From NCBI GenBank assembly GCA_903952435.1, contig CAJBFN010000002.1:1-64000 (forward strand): a DNA stretch of 64,000 nucleotides, given 5' to 3'. This DNA is from an uncultured bacterium (GTDB lineage Bacteria > Patescibacteriota > Saccharimonadia > Saccharimonadales > Saccharimonadaceae). The notes beneath the pieces were generated by a model. It saw only the letters and a program-made list of their open reading frames with translations. It made no database searches and had not been told where the DNA came from. Below, piece after piece: positions 32,893 through 42,100 of this stretch. Within the stretch, counting starts at the first letter, position 1, and each line of letters starts with the position of its first letter. A program made the translations under genes and the position numbers.

Positions 32893-33309
32893 ATGTTTCA
32901 ACTAGATGAAAATTTTTTACAAGACATTGGACTGAACGATCTGCCCGAAGATCAAAAGAAGCCATTTTTGCAACACATTTACGATGAGCTGGAACTACGT
33001 GTGGGTACAAAATTATCGGATGGTATGAGCGATACTCAGCTTCAGGAATTTGAAGCGATTATTGATCGTAAGGATGATATCGTAGTAGCTTGGTTAGATA
33101 AATACGTACCAAATTGTCATAATGAGCCTGACTTTATACGGCTGCAACAAGTTACTGACATGGATGTAAATGATCCAGCGTTGCGTTCAGAATACGCAGC
33201 TACAAAATGGCTAGAGATCAATCGTCCAGACTATAAATCAGTTGTTAATCGGGTATTGGAAGATTTGAAGCAAGAAGTTATTGCTAATCGTAGTTCGATT
33301 TTAAATTAA
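32893..33309 (+). CDS. DUF5663-like protein
   Basis: A 138-residue acidic, helical protein beginning MFQLDENFLQDIGLNDLPED, a pattern I associate with the DUF5663 family common in Candidate Phyla Radiation; no function is known. The second half (DVNDPALRSEYAATKWLEIN, VNRVLEDLKQEV) is also helical. A TATAAT near 32853 and TGGAGG before the ATG support expression. Its end overlaps the 3' end of fmt on the other strand by 9 bases. Confidence 0.75.
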   Translation: MFQLDENFLQDIGLNDLPEDQKKPFLQHIYDELELRVGTKLSDGMSDTQLQEFEAIIDRKDDIVVAWLDKYVPNCHNEPDFIRLQQVTDMDVNDPALRSEYAATKWLEINRPDYKSVVNRVLEDLKQEVIANRSSILN

Positions 33310-34194
33310 TTTGTAACCGTTTAAAAAATCTTTGGCGCTCATTTTTTTACCACTTGGCGCTATTAATTCGTCAATAACTAAATATTTATTATCAATACAC
33401 AATATGTCGATTGGTGATTGGTCTTCGTCGCCGATATGAGCCTTTGTAATTATCAATACTTTGTCTGAGATAATTAATTTTGTTTTTGGGAAATCTAAAT
33501 GCGCCCTAACCAATCTTTCTGCATTTAAAGATGTTATATTTGATAAATTTAAAAAGGCATCTTGTTTATTTAGCATTGAGCAATAAACGGCATCGCTATT
33601 TTTTTGTTCTAAGGGTTTTAATTTACTATTCAATATATCTGGTAGATTTTCTACTATTAATTTAGTGCCAAGTTTTGCTAAGGTTTTATATAATTCTGGC
33701 TGAGTCTCGTCGCCATTTAATTTATATTTTGATTGACAGTATATTGGGCCAGCATCCATCGAGCTGACCAATTTAATAATTGAAATGCCGGTTTCACTGT
33801 CACCATTTGCAATTGCTGATTCTATTGGCGTCGGGCCGCGGTAGATTGGCAATAGTGACGGGTGAACGTTGATTATACCTGGGTCAAATAGATTAATTAT
33901 TGAATCTGGTATGATTCGGCCATAGCTTACTAATATGCCAACTGTATCTTTGCCGATTTTTTTAATATCATTCTCAATCTCTGATAATTTTATTGGTTGC
34001 AGCACCGGTATGTTGTTTTCGATTGCTATTTTCTTGACACTTGAAATAGTTGTTTTTTGACCGCGGCCACTTTTACTATCTGGCTTTGTGACGACAGCGC
34101 TTATTTTATAGTCAGCTTGGATTAAGGCTTTTAGGGTTTCTGAGCTAAATTCATCAGTCCCAAAGAATACTATTTTGTGCGATATTTTTTTCAT
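33301..34194 (-). CDS. fmt: Methionyl-tRNA formyltransferase
   Basis: Adds a formyl group to initiator Met-tRNA. The N-terminal Rossmann domain begins KIVFFGTDEFSSETLKAL. The catalytic region reads NVHPSLLPIYRGPTPIESAI near residue 109, with the conserved Asn, His and SLLP, and DAGPIYCQ near 147. A C-terminal OB-like domain follows (residues about 205-297). Length 297 is slightly short. The start overlaps the end of def by 41 bases; def and fmt together are a conserved pair for formyl-methionine handling. Confidence 0.95.
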   Translation of the reverse strand: MKKISHKIVFFGTDEFSSETLKALIQADYKISAVVTKPDSKSGRGQKTTISSVKKIAIENNIPVLQPIKLSEIENDIKKIGKDTVGILVSYGRIIPDSIINLFDPGIINVHPSLLPIYRGPTPIESAIANGDSETGISIIKLVSSMDAGPIYCQSKYKLNGDETQPELYKTLAKLGTKLIVENLPDILNSKLKPLEQKNSDAVYCSMLNKQDAFLNLSNITSLNAERLVRAHLDFPKTKLIISDKVLIITKAHIGDEDQSPIDILCIDNKYLVIDELIAPSGKKMSAKDFLNGYKLI

Positions 34195-34729
34195 AATCTA
34201 AAGGTTTTAGCTCGCCTTTCTCGTCGAGTTCAAAAAATGCATCTTTTTGATCGCGAATATGATCAATAAAAACAATTCCATTAGTATGATCGACTTCATG
34301 TTGGATTAATCTAGCCAGAAAGCCGTCAGCTTTAAATCGAACTTCGTTGCCGTCAATGTCCATAGCTTGGACGCGTATCTTGCTGTGTCTAGGTACTAGC
34401 CCGTAAACGCCGGGTACACTAAGGCAGCCTTCGTAGTCGGTTTCGATTTTGCCTTCAAACTTTATGATTTTAGGGTTAATCAAAGCGGTAAAAGTGCGCA
34501 TGTCTTTATCTTCAAATTCATCGCGGATAATCGTTACTTTATATGGTTGGTCGATTTGGACTGCGGCCAGAGCGGCGCTAAGTTCATGCGGTCGAGAATT
34601 TTCCCAGTCAATCGAGACTGCGACCATATCATCAACGAGTTGTTTGATTTCTGGCGTCACAAAACTAACCTTGGTCGATTTCTGCCTTAGTTTAGGGTTT
34701 GGTAATGTGATTATGGCTTCTTTTTTCAT
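34154..34729 (-). CDS. def: Peptide deformylase
   Basis: Removes the formyl group from new proteins. Motif 2 EGCLSVPG near residue 99 and motif 3 IQHEVDHTNG near 143 supply the Cys and two His metal ligands and the catalytic Glu. Motif 1, normally GxGLAAxQ, reads LSAALAAVQI near 52, so the first glycines are replaced while the Gln remains. Length 191 is normal. It is the upstream partner of fmt. Confidence 0.93.
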   Translation of the reverse strand: MKKEAIITLPNPKLRQKSTKVSFVTPEIKQLVDDMVAVSIDWENSRPHELSAALAAVQIDQPYKVTIIRDEFEDKDMRTFTALINPKIIKFEGKIETDYEGCLSVPGVYGLVPRHSKIRVQAMDIDGNEVRFKADGFLARLIQHEVDHTNGIVFIDHIRDQKDAFFELDEKGELKPLDYEKNIAQNSILWD

Positions 34730-34759
34730 CTTTTGCTGTTGTTATTATAACAGGGGCAG

Positions 34760-36700
34760 CTATAACAGGCTAGTCGGATCGAGTTCATATTGCCAGTGGT
34801 TTGGCGGCAATAGTTTAATAGTTTCAATTAAATATTCTCTTTTTAGGCTTTTTAGTGTCAATTGCCATCTGTAAGTTCCACGTTGACGTTCGTAGAATGA
34901 TGGCGTTGGTCCGAGTATTTGTATTGAGGGATTTATTTTATTTTTTAATTCTTTGGCTATTTTTTGGGCATTTTTTATGGCCGAGGTTTCAGTTTTATAG
35001 ACGCAAGTTAATTTTAAAAGATGGGTAAATGGCGGAAATGAGTTTTTCTTGCGTTCTTTAATTGTCTGTGTATAAAAAGTTTCATAATCTTGTTTTATAC
35101 CGTTAATTATACTTGGGTGGTTAGTTTGATATGACTGGACGACTACATTAGTTTCATGTCTATTACGTCCAACGCGTCCTATTACTTGAGATAGCAATTG
35201 AAATACTCGTTCGTTAGAGCTAAAATCTGGCAATGATAAGCCTGAATCGGCTTGGATGACACCAACTGTTCGTAGATTTGGTAAATCTAGACCTTTGGCG
35301 ACGACTTGTGTGCCGATGGCTATATCAATTTTGCCATGATATAAATCATCATACCGGCTATTAACAGTTTCGTTGTCGCTGTTGTCAGCATCAAATCTAG
35401 CAATATTGGCGTTAGGAAATATTTTTTTAAGTTCGGACTCAATTAATTTTGTGCCAATTCCTTTATGGATTATGTCGGCGCCGTGGCATTGCTGACAAGA
35501 TGTGGGTACGCCAGAGTTATGGCCACAGATATGACATAAAAGTTTGTGATTATCGGAGTGTAGTGTTAATGGCAAAAAACATTTAGGGCACTCGGCAGTC
35601 CAGCCGCAATCTTTGCATAATGTCGTACTTGTGCTGCCGCGGCGATTATGAAAGATTAAGACTTGTTTTTTAATATTTAAAGTTTTTGTAATTTCATTAA
35701 TTAATCTTTTAGATAAAAATCTATGACCGGAAAAATTATCACGATTTTTCATATCTATCAAATCAATCGTCGGTAGTAAGCTGTCTTTTTGGGCCGGTTT
35801 GGTTAATTTTAATATCGGCATTTCAGATTGTTCTGCTAGGTAGCGATCGATTATGCTTGGGGTTGCGCTACCAAATATAACTTTTGCCTGATGTGCACGG
35901 CCAAGTATTGTTGCTACTCTTAGGGCTGAATATTTGGGCGACTGTTCTTGTTTATAGCTTGGTTCGTGGGCCTCATCGATTATTATTGCGCCGATATTAG
36001 CTATTGGCATAAATAGGGCTGAACGAGGCCCTATGGCTATTATTGGCTTTTTACTATTTAAAGCCTCAAGCCAAACGCTATGTTTGGCTGATTCGCTCAT
36101 TCTGGAATGTGTTACCAGTAGGTTATCAAAATGATTTGAGAACTCGGCAATTAACTGTGACGTTAGTGCAATTTCTGGTACGAGGACTATAGTTGATTTT
36201 CCAGCTGCTAATGATTTTTTTGCGGTATTTATGTATATTTCGGTTTTGCCAGATCCAGTAACACCTTGCAAAAGGAAAGTGCCGCTTTTATATTCACCGA
36301 GTGTTTTTATCACTGATTCTTGTTCTGAATTGAACACAATATTTGTTCGATTTCTCTCGGCTTTATTAGGGGCTTCTTTTTGTGGTCGACGGTTTTTTCT
36401 GATACCGGTAGGTAGTAGCGTCTGTAACACGTTGGCTAGCGGCGTCGCATAATATGCAGACATCCACAAAGCAAGATCGACTAATGATTTTGGTAACGGC
36501 GTAGCTTCGATTATTTCGGAAATATTTTTTGTTTCATAGGTTGGTTGGTTTGTTTTTTTAATAATAACGCCTACAATTTGTTTTTTTCCAACTTCAACTA
36601 GAATGATCTGGCCTATTTTCAGAGGGCCCTCTGAACAATAAGTAAAAGTGTCGCTACCTGAGCGAATTATTTGTTTTGGCGCCACCTCATAATAGTGCAT
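34760..36700 (-). CDS. priA: Primosomal protein N' (replication restart helicase)
   Basis: 3'-5' helicase that reloads the replication machinery at stalled forks. After a DNA-binding N-terminal region (residues 1-110), Walker A GVTGSGKTEIYI lies near 142 and DEAH near 233. The zinc-binding insert has paired cysteines (CKDCGW, CPKC, CHICGH, CQQC, about 355-400). The conserved GTQVVAKGLDLPNL and QVIGRVGR follow near 460-510. Length 646 is shorter than E. coli PriA (732). It is divergent from the gene at 36730 with only 29 bases between. Confidence 0.95.
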   Translation of the reverse strand: MHYYEVAPKQIIRSGSDTFTYCSEGPLKIGQIILVEVGKKQIVGVIIKKTNQPTYETKNISEIIEATPLPKSLVDLALWMSAYYATPLANVLQTLLPTGIRKNRRPQKEAPNKAERNRTNIVFNSEQESVIKTLGEYKSGTFLLQGVTGSGKTEIYINTAKKSLAAGKSTIVLVPEIALTSQLIAEFSNHFDNLLVTHSRMSESAKHSVWLEALNSKKPIIAIGPRSALFMPIANIGAIIIDEAHEPSYKQEQSPKYSALRVATILGRAHQAKVIFGSATPSIIDRYLAEQSEMPILKLTKPAQKDSLLPTIDLIDMKNRDNFSGHRFLSKRLINEITKTLNIKKQVLIFHNRRGSTSTTLCKDCGWTAECPKCFLPLTLHSDNHKLLCHICGHNSGVPTSCQQCHGADIIHKGIGTKLIESELKKIFPNANIARFDADNSDNETVNSRYDDLYHGKIDIAIGTQVVAKGLDLPNLRTVGVIQADSGLSLPDFSSNERVFQLLSQVIGRVGRNRHETNVVVQSYQTNHPSIINGIKQDYETFYTQTIKERKKNSFPPFTHLLKLTCVYKTETSAIKNAQKIAKELKNKINPSIQILGPTPSFYERQRGTYRWQLTLKSLKREYLIETIKLLPPNHWQYELDPTSLL

Positions 36701-36729
36701 ATCTACTAGTATACTGCTAAAATAAGCAT

Positions 36730-37383
36730 ATGTATTTTGAAAGTCGCGAAGAGGCTGGTCGGAAAATAGCCGAGTTGGTTAATAAATATCGTTATGATGA
36801 CTGTATTGTAGTTGCCCTAAGCGATGGAGCTGTTATTGTTGGCGAGCAAATAGCAAGTTATTTGCATTGTTTATTGACAATGTTATTAATAGAAGAGATT
36901 GATGTTCCTGGCGAAGGTGTCAGTTTTGGCGGTATATCTTCAAGCGGTAATTTTACTTATAACGGCTGTTTTTCTTCTGGTGAATTGGAGGAATATTTAG
37001 GCGAGTATCACGGATATTTGGATCAGCAAAAGCGTGAAGCTTTTAGTAAAATAAATCGATTATTAGGTGACGGCGGTATTATCGATAATGATATGCTGCG
37101 CGATCGAATTGTCATTTTGGTCTCTGACGGTTTAAATACAGGCTCATCATTAGATGTTGCGGCTGATTTTGTAAAGCCGATTCGAATAAAAAAGCTTGTC
37201 ATCGTAACTCCTACGGCGAGTGTCTCGGCGGTTGATAAGATGCATATAATTGCTGACGAGCTATTTGTACTAGATGTGAAATCTAACTTTATGGGCGTCG
37301 ACCATTACTATAATCAAAATATAATACCGTCACACGAAGATACAATCGCCAAAATTAATAAGATTATATTAAATTGGAAATAA
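36730..37383 (+). CDS. Phosphoribosyltransferase-like protein
   Basis: A 217-residue protein with a type I phosphoribosyltransferase fold: FESREEAGRKIAELV at the start and VVALSDGAVIVGEQIASYL near 31, typical of predicted PRTases that often read VxLxRGGVxVAxxVA. The PRPP loop region reads IVILVSDGLNTGSSLDVA near 135, in which the usual two acidic residues are reduced to SDG. Activity is therefore uncertain. A TATACT at 36710-36715 and a TAAAAT closer to the ATG suggest a very short leader. Confidence 0.72.
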   Translation: MYFESREEAGRKIAELVNKYRYDDCIVVALSDGAVIVGEQIASYLHCLLTMLLIEEIDVPGEGVSFGGISSSGNFTYNGCFSSGELEEYLGEYHGYLDQQKREAFSKINRLLGDGGIIDNDMLRDRIVILVSDGLNTGSSLDVAADFVKPIRIKKLVIVTPTASVSAVDKMHIIADELFVLDVKSNFMGVDHYYNQNIIPSHEDTIAKINKIILNWK

Positions 37384-37457
37384 ATTGCTGTTGCCAGGTG
37401 TTGTAAGATTGTGCTACGATTAATACTAACAAGTGAGATATTAGCGTAAGGGAGATT

Positions 37458-37754
37458 ATGTTAGACATTTTTATTACATCTAGAGTGCGTCGTAAAATTG
37501 TGGTTGTCTATGCTAAATATCCAGATTTTCGAACTCATGTTAGAGGCCTAGCAAAACTTATTAAAGAAGATCCGGGCAATATTCAACGCGAATTAAAGCG
37601 CCTTGAAAAAGTTGGTTTTTTGACTAGTGAAAAACAGGGTAATACTAAGATCTATTCTACTAATAAGCAATTTCCTATCTTTAAAGAATTGCAAAGTATC
37701 GTTATTAAATCTCAGCAACAAGCTGTCCGACCTAAAAGATCATCTGAATTTTAA
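37458..37754 (+). CDS. ArsR-like winged-helix regulator
   Basis: A 98-residue DNA-binding protein: FITSRVRRKIVVVYAKYPD, then HVRGLAKLIKEDPGNIQRELKRLEKVGFLTSEKQGNTKIYSTN is a winged helix with recognition helix and wing. It resembles the N-terminal half of the regulator at 2760. AAGGGAG stands before the ATG. Its stop overlaps the recJ start by one base (TAATG), so it is co-translated with recJ; whether it controls recJ is not known. Confidence 0.8.
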   Translation: MLDIFITSRVRRKIVVVYAKYPDFRTHVRGLAKLIKEDPGNIQRELKRLEKVGFLTSEKQGNTKIYSTNKQFPIFKELQSIVIKSQQQAVRPKRSSEF

Positions 37755-39382
37755 TGTCATTATTTGAAAGAATACTTATCGCGCGAGGCTTGCGAAGCGA
37801 GACTGAGCGTGAGGCTTTTTTATCGCCGGATTATTCATTATTACATGACCCATTCTTGTTGCCTGATATGGAATTGGCAATAGATAGACTAGCCAGGGCA
37901 AAAAAAGGCCAGCAAAAAATTACTATCTATGGTGATTATGATGTTGACGGTCTGACCGCTACGGCGCTATTGCTGGACGCATTTTCAAGTTTTGGTTTTG
38001 AAAATGTTGATGTATTTATGCCTAATCGTTTTGTCGATGGTTATGGGATGACGGTCGAGGCGGTAGAGGAGATTGCTAGTCGCGGTACTAATCTTATAGT
38101 AACAGTCGACTGCGGTAGTTTAAGCGAAAAAGAAATCATTAGAGCCAATGAGTTGGGTGTTGACGTTATTGTTACTGATCATCATGGAGTTGCCGAGGTC
38201 CAACCACCAGCGATTGCAATCATAAATCCTAAAAGAACTGATAGTAAATATCCTTTCTCGGATTTAGCTGGTGTTGGGGTGGCATTTAAGTTAGTCCAAG
38301 CTATGCAAACAAAAATAACCGGCATGGCGGTTGGCCGGGAAAAGTGGTTACTCGATTTAGTCGCGCTTGGAACGGTTTGCGATATAGTCCCGTTAATCGA
38401 TGAAAATCGCATCTATGTTTTTTGGGGATTAAAAGTTTTAGCAAAAGCGAGTCGTCCCGGTTTAAGAGCTTTGATGATTATTTCGGATATCAATCCTAAA
38501 AACCTTAATGCTCGGTCATTAGGTTTTGGTCTTGGTCCAAGGATGAATGCGGCTGGGCGTATAGACACTGCTAGGCAATCACTAGATTTGTTAAATTGTG
38601 ACGATTTGGGCAGCGCAAAAGGAATCGCTTGTTTATTGGATAATATGAATAAATCTAGACAATTTGAGCAAAAAAAGATTTTAAAATCTGCGATTTTGCA
38701 AGCTGAAGAATCTATTAACGATTCAGTTTTGGTCGTCAGTAATCCAGATTGGAGCCATGGAATTGTAGGGATTGTTGCATCGAAATTATTAGAAAAATAT
38801 CAAAAACCAGTTTTTGTTTTTCAAGAGATGGGCGAAGACTCAAAGGGTTCGGCTAGGAGTTTTGGTGATTTTGATATTGCCGCAGCAGTTAAATATGCCA
38901 AAGATTTAATTATTGGCGGCGGCGGACATAAATTAGCAGCCGGTGTTACCTTACCGACAAAAAATATTAATAGTTTTAGAAAAAAAGTTAATGATTTTTA
39001 TAAAAACCAAAAATTAAAAAACCAAAAATTGTTATTAAACCCTAAGGCTGATGCAGACGCTGGTTTATTTGAAGTTAACGAAGATTTAGTTGAACTAATT
39101 AGTAGCCTAGAACCGTTTGGTAACGGAAATCCCCAGCCAATATTAAAAACAGACAACCTGACAGTTGTTGACATAAAAAAGATGGGCGATAATAATCAAC
39201 ATATAAAAATTGAACTAAAAGATGAAGATGGTTGTAGATTAAAATTTTTAGCTTTTGGCGCGCCAGAACACTTTTTTGTTGATATAGGTGCTAAAGTCAA
39301 TGTTTGGTATTATATTGATATTAACGAATGGCAAGGTTCGCGAACGGTTGAAGGCAAGCTTCTTCATCTGGAAGCAGAATAA
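37754..39382 (+). CDS. recJ: Single-stranded-DNA exonuclease RecJ
   Basis: 5'-3' single-strand exonuclease of recombination repair. The DHH phosphoesterase motifs are present: DYDVDGLTA near residue 61, VTVDCGS near 115, VTDHHGV near 139 and the C-terminal DHHA1 GGGGHKLAAGV near 391. A C-terminal OB-like domain follows (about 440-540). Length 542 is close to the short RecJ forms of Gram-positive bacteria. It is joined to the regulator at 37458 by a start-stop overlap. Confidence 0.95.
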   Translation: MSLFERILIARGLRSETEREAFLSPDYSLLHDPFLLPDMELAIDRLARAKKGQQKITIYGDYDVDGLTATALLLDAFSSFGFENVDVFMPNRFVDGYGMTVEAVEEIASRGTNLIVTVDCGSLSEKEIIRANELGVDVIVTDHHGVAEVQPPAIAIINPKRTDSKYPFSDLAGVGVAFKLVQAMQTKITGMAVGREKWLLDLVALGTVCDIVPLIDENRIYVFWGLKVLAKASRPGLRALMIISDINPKNLNARSLGFGLGPRMNAAGRIDTARQSLDLLNCDDLGSAKGIACLLDNMNKSRQFEQKKILKSAILQAEESINDSVLVVSNPDWSHGIVGIVASKLLEKYQKPVFVFQEMGEDSKGSARSFGDFDIAAAVKYAKDLIIGGGGHKLAAGVTLPTKNINSFRKKVNDFYKNQKLKNQKLLLNPKADADAGLFEVNEDLVELISSLEPFGNGNPQPILKTDNLTVVDIKKMGDNNQHIKIELKDEDGCRLKFLAFGAPEHFFVDIGAKVNVWYYIDINEWQGSRTVEGKLLHLEAE

Positions 39383-39527
39383 ATTTAAAGCTTAAAATTA
39401 GCTTTCGACACGCTTTTCTTTACAGGATTGCTAATGCGCTTTTATTTGAGCTTTCGGCCTGAAATCGATGATTACTATCGATTTTATAATATTCTATGTG
39501 GTTTTTAGGCTTAGGTTTAAATATTAG

Positions 39528-39556
39528 TTGCGCAAACTCTGCCTATCTGTTACAAT
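39528..39556 (+). promoter_or_regulatory. rpsU promoter
   Basis: TTGCGC (39528-39533), 17-base spacer, TACAAT (39551-39556), 9 bases before ATG 39566, so the rpsU mRNA has almost no leader. Confidence 0.7.
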
Positions 39557-39565
39557 GGCCTTCAT

Positions 39566-39778
39566 ATGGTACAAGTAACACGAAAAGACGAACGAGAAGC
39601 AAACGAAAATATTATCCGTCGCTTTAACCGTAAGGTTTTGCAAAGCGGTATTTTAGCTGAAGCCAAAGAAGTAATGCGTTTTGAAAAACCTATTTCTAAA
39701 ACTGAACGTCGTAAAAAAGCGATTATTCGCAAAGCTCGCAAGGCTGACAAACTAGATAAAACACGACTAGGGTTGTAA
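39566..39778 (+). CDS. rpsU: 30S ribosomal protein S21
   Basis: A 70-residue, highly basic protein. MVQVTRKDEREANENIIRRFNRKV matches the S21 start, followed by the basic tail ERRKKAIIRKARKADK. S21 sits near the anti-Shine-Dalgarno of 16S and affects initiation. That its own mRNA is nearly leaderless is notable. yqeY follows after two bases, as in many bacteria. Confidence 0.93.
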   Translation: MVQVTRKDEREANENIIRRFNRKVLQSGILAEAKEVMRFEKPISKTERRKKAIIRKARKADKLDKTRLGL

Positions 39779-39780
39779 AA

Positions 39781-40233
39781 GTGGCGCTAAAAGACAAAAT
39801 TAATGACGATTTAAAAGCCGCCCTCTTAGGCGGCGATCGTTTTAAGGGTGAGGTTTTGCGCGGCTTAAAAGCTGTTATTTTAAACGAAGAAGTTGCCCAG
39901 GGCAGGCGCGACGAAGGTCTTGACGATTCTGTTATCGAGCAGCTAATTGCTCGTGAGGTTAAGAAACGTAATGAAAGTGCTGTTATCTATGATGGCGCTG
40001 GCCGATCAGAATTAGCCGAAAACGAGCGCGGCGAAATGGCGATAATCAGTACTTATTTACCTGAACAAGTTTCAGAAGCTGATATCAAAGCGGCTATCGC
40101 TAAGGCTATCGAAGATTTGGGCGTAAATAATCCAACTGGTTTTGGTCAGGTTATTGGTGCGGTTAAAAAAGAATTCGGCAATTCTGCCGATGGCGCGTTA
40201 GTTGCTAGACTTGTGAAGGAAGCGTTAAATTAA
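39781..40233 (+). CDS. yqeY: GatB/YqeY domain protein
   Basis: A 150-residue protein of the YqeY family: LKDKINDDLKAALLGGDRFKGEVLRGLKAVI at the start, REVKKRNESAVIYDGAGRSELAENERGE in the middle and IISTYLPEQVSE. It resembles the tail of GatB and is thought to have a tRNA-related role. It starts with GTG two bases after rpsU, so coupling is likely. Confidence 0.93.
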   Translation: MALKDKINDDLKAALLGGDRFKGEVLRGLKAVILNEEVAQGRRDEGLDDSVIEQLIAREVKKRNESAVIYDGAGRSELAENERGEMAIISTYLPEQVSEADIKAAIAKAIEDLGVNNPTGFGQVIGAVKKEFGNSADGALVARLVKEALN

Positions 40234-40250
40234 AAAATAAGGGGACAGGG

Positions 40251-40796
40251 ATGATTCTATTTTTTGGGGCAGCTGGTTCTGGTAAAAGTGATCAGGCAAA
40301 AAAAATGGTTGATAATGAGGGCTGGTTTTGGATCTCGACGGGACAGTTACTGCGGGATACTACCGATCCAGAAGTGCACGAACTTCAGCAAAAAGGTGCA
40401 CTTGTGCCGATTGAAAAAGTTAATCAAGTTTTGGCCGAAGCTTTAGATAAAAAAGCTCCAGCCGAAAAATTGGTTCTTGATGGTTATCCTCGCCAAATCG
40501 ATCAAGCTAATTGGTTGGTTGAAAATTGTGCGTCTCGAAACATAAAAATCAAGATGGCGTTTAATTTTAATGTAGACATGAAAGAACTATTAAAACGTAT
40601 GGATCTTCGTGGCCGAAGTGATGATACGCCCGAATCGATTAATGAGCGTCTGGCTATTTATCACAAAGAAATTGATCCAATCTTAGAATTCTTGTCTGAT
40701 AAAGGAGTCAAGGTTGTCCATGTCGATGGCAATGGTACTCGTGAGGATGTCCATAATCGAGTTATGGCAGAATTTGAAAATTTTAAGTTAATTTAA
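40251..40796 (+). CDS. Adenylate kinase-like nucleoside monophosphate kinase, copy 1
   Basis: A 181-residue P-loop kinase: GAAGSGKSDQA near residue 6, the substrate motif VLDGYPRQ near 76 and RGRSDDTPESINERL near 119. The lid is the short type. It is a clear paralogue of the next gene with the same order of motifs (ISTGQLLRD versus LSAGQLLRD). One copy is probably the true adenylate kinase; the other may act on a different monophosphate. AGGGGAC precedes its ATG. Confidence 0.85.
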   Translation: MILFFGAAGSGKSDQAKKMVDNEGWFWISTGQLLRDTTDPEVHELQQKGALVPIEKVNQVLAEALDKKAPAEKLVLDGYPRQIDQANWLVENCASRNIKIKMAFNFNVDMKELLKRMDLRGRSDDTPESINERLAIYHKEIDPILEFLSDKGVKVVHVDGNGTREDVHNRVMAEFENFKLI

Positions 40797-40808
40797 AGGG
40801 GCTATATA

Positions 40809-41339
40809 ATGATTATAATTTTTGGTCCAGCCGGAGCCGGCAAAACCGTTCAGGGAAAACTTTTAGCCACTGCGAAGAATTGGCAGTGGTTATCGGCTGG
40901 TCAATTATTGCGAGATAGCAATATGCCTGAGTTGTCGGCAATTATTAATAATGGAGATTTAGTTCCGACTGAGGCTGTCAATAAAGTTATAACCGAGGCT
41001 TTTAATCAGTCGTCTAATATGGATCATATTGTCTTGGATGGTTTTCCGCGTCAATCTGAAGAGGCTGAGTGGCTATTGGAAGAAAGTTCTTTTGTTGGTC
41101 ATATAATTGACGCCGTGATTTTGCTTGAAATTAATAAAGATGAAATTATAAAGCGTCTGTCTTTGCGTGGCCGAGATGACGACACGCCACGGGCGATTGA
41201 AGAGCGACTTGAAATTTATAATCAAAAAATGAAACCAGTTGTAGATTATTTTGTCTCAAAAGGCATTAAATTATTAAAAATAGACGGTGTTGGATCGGTT
41301 GAGCAAATTCATCAGCGCATTATGGAAGGGTTATTATAA
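40809..41339 (+). CDS. Adenylate kinase-like nucleoside monophosphate kinase, copy 2
   Basis: A 176-residue kinase: GPAGAGKTVQGK near residue 6, VLDGFPRQ near 76, and RGRDDDTPRAIEERL near 119. It is aligned over its whole length with the gene directly upstream, so they arose by tandem duplication. Divergence is high, so the event is old or selection differed. Its stop overlaps the map start by one base. Nucleotides are likely taken from the host, which makes monophosphate kinases important here. Confidence 0.85.
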   Translation: MIIIFGPAGAGKTVQGKLLATAKNWQWLSAGQLLRDSNMPELSAIINNGDLVPTEAVNKVITEAFNQSSNMDHIVLDGFPRQSEEAEWLLEESSFVGHIIDAVILLEINKDEIIKRLSLRGRDDDTPRAIEERLEIYNQKMKPVVDYFVSKGIKLLKIDGVGSVEQIHQRIMEGLL

Positions 41340-42100
41340 TGAAAACTCGTCAAGAGTCAAAAACGGCCGATCAAATTCAGGCTATGCGTGAAGGCGGTAA
41401 AATTATTGCGACTATTTTAGATAATCTAAAAAAACACGTTATCGTTGGTATGACTGAAATGGAAGCCAATGATTGGGTTGAGACAGAGATTAAGAGATTG
41501 GGTGCCGAGGTTACCTATAAGACCGATGAAGTTAAATTTCCTTATGCAATTTGTGTTTCGACAAATGATGAACTTGTGCATAGTATTCCGACCGACTATG
41601 CATTCGAAAAAGGTGATGTTGTTTGCTTTGATTTAGTTATAACCTATAAAGATATGAAGGTTGATAGCGCCTTTACGATGGTTGTTGGTGAAATGCCGAC
41701 TGGTGTTAAAAAGCATTTGTTAAATTTTACTGAGCGTAGTCTATATGCCGGAATTGATGCTATAAAAGGCACAGTCCGAACTGGTGATATTGGCGCAGCT
41801 GTCGAAAAAGTCTTGAATGATGGCAAGTTGGGGATTATTCGCGATTTAGTTGGTCATGGTATAGGCCAAAAAATGCAGCAACCTCCAGAAGTTCCAAATT
41901 ATGGTCGAAAAGGCACTGGGGAATTATTAGTTCCTGGTGATACTATTGCGATTGAGCCAATGGCGACACTTGGTGGTGAAGCGATAAAGACCGATGCTGA
42001 TGGCTGGACGATTAAAACTCGCGACGGCAGTTTAGCGGCTCATTTTGAACATACAGTTTTAATTACTGAAAACGGTGCTGAAATTTTAACAAGACTTTAA
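41339..42100 (+). CDS. map: Methionine aminopeptidase, type I
   Basis: Removes the first methionine of new proteins. The pita-bread fold metal ligands are visible: FDLVITYKDMKVDSA near residue 97 (two Asp), GHGIGQKMQQPPEVPNY near 170 (His), and IEPMATLG near 200 and HFEHTVLI near 235 (Glu, His). Length 253 is normal. The adk-map order is also found in the ribosomal protein operons of many bacteria. It overlaps murI on the other strand by 15 bases at the 3' ends. Confidence 0.95.
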   Translation: MKTRQESKTADQIQAMREGGKIIATILDNLKKHVIVGMTEMEANDWVETEIKRLGAEVTYKTDEVKFPYAICVSTNDELVHSIPTDYAFEKGDVVCFDLVITYKDMKVDSAFTMVVGEMPTGVKKHLLNFTERSLYAGIDAIKGTVRTGDIGAAVEKVLNDGKLGIIRDLVGHGIGQKMQQPPEVPNYGRKGTGELLVPGDTIAIEPMATLGGEAIKTDADGWTIKTRDGSLAAHFEHTVLITENGAEILTRL

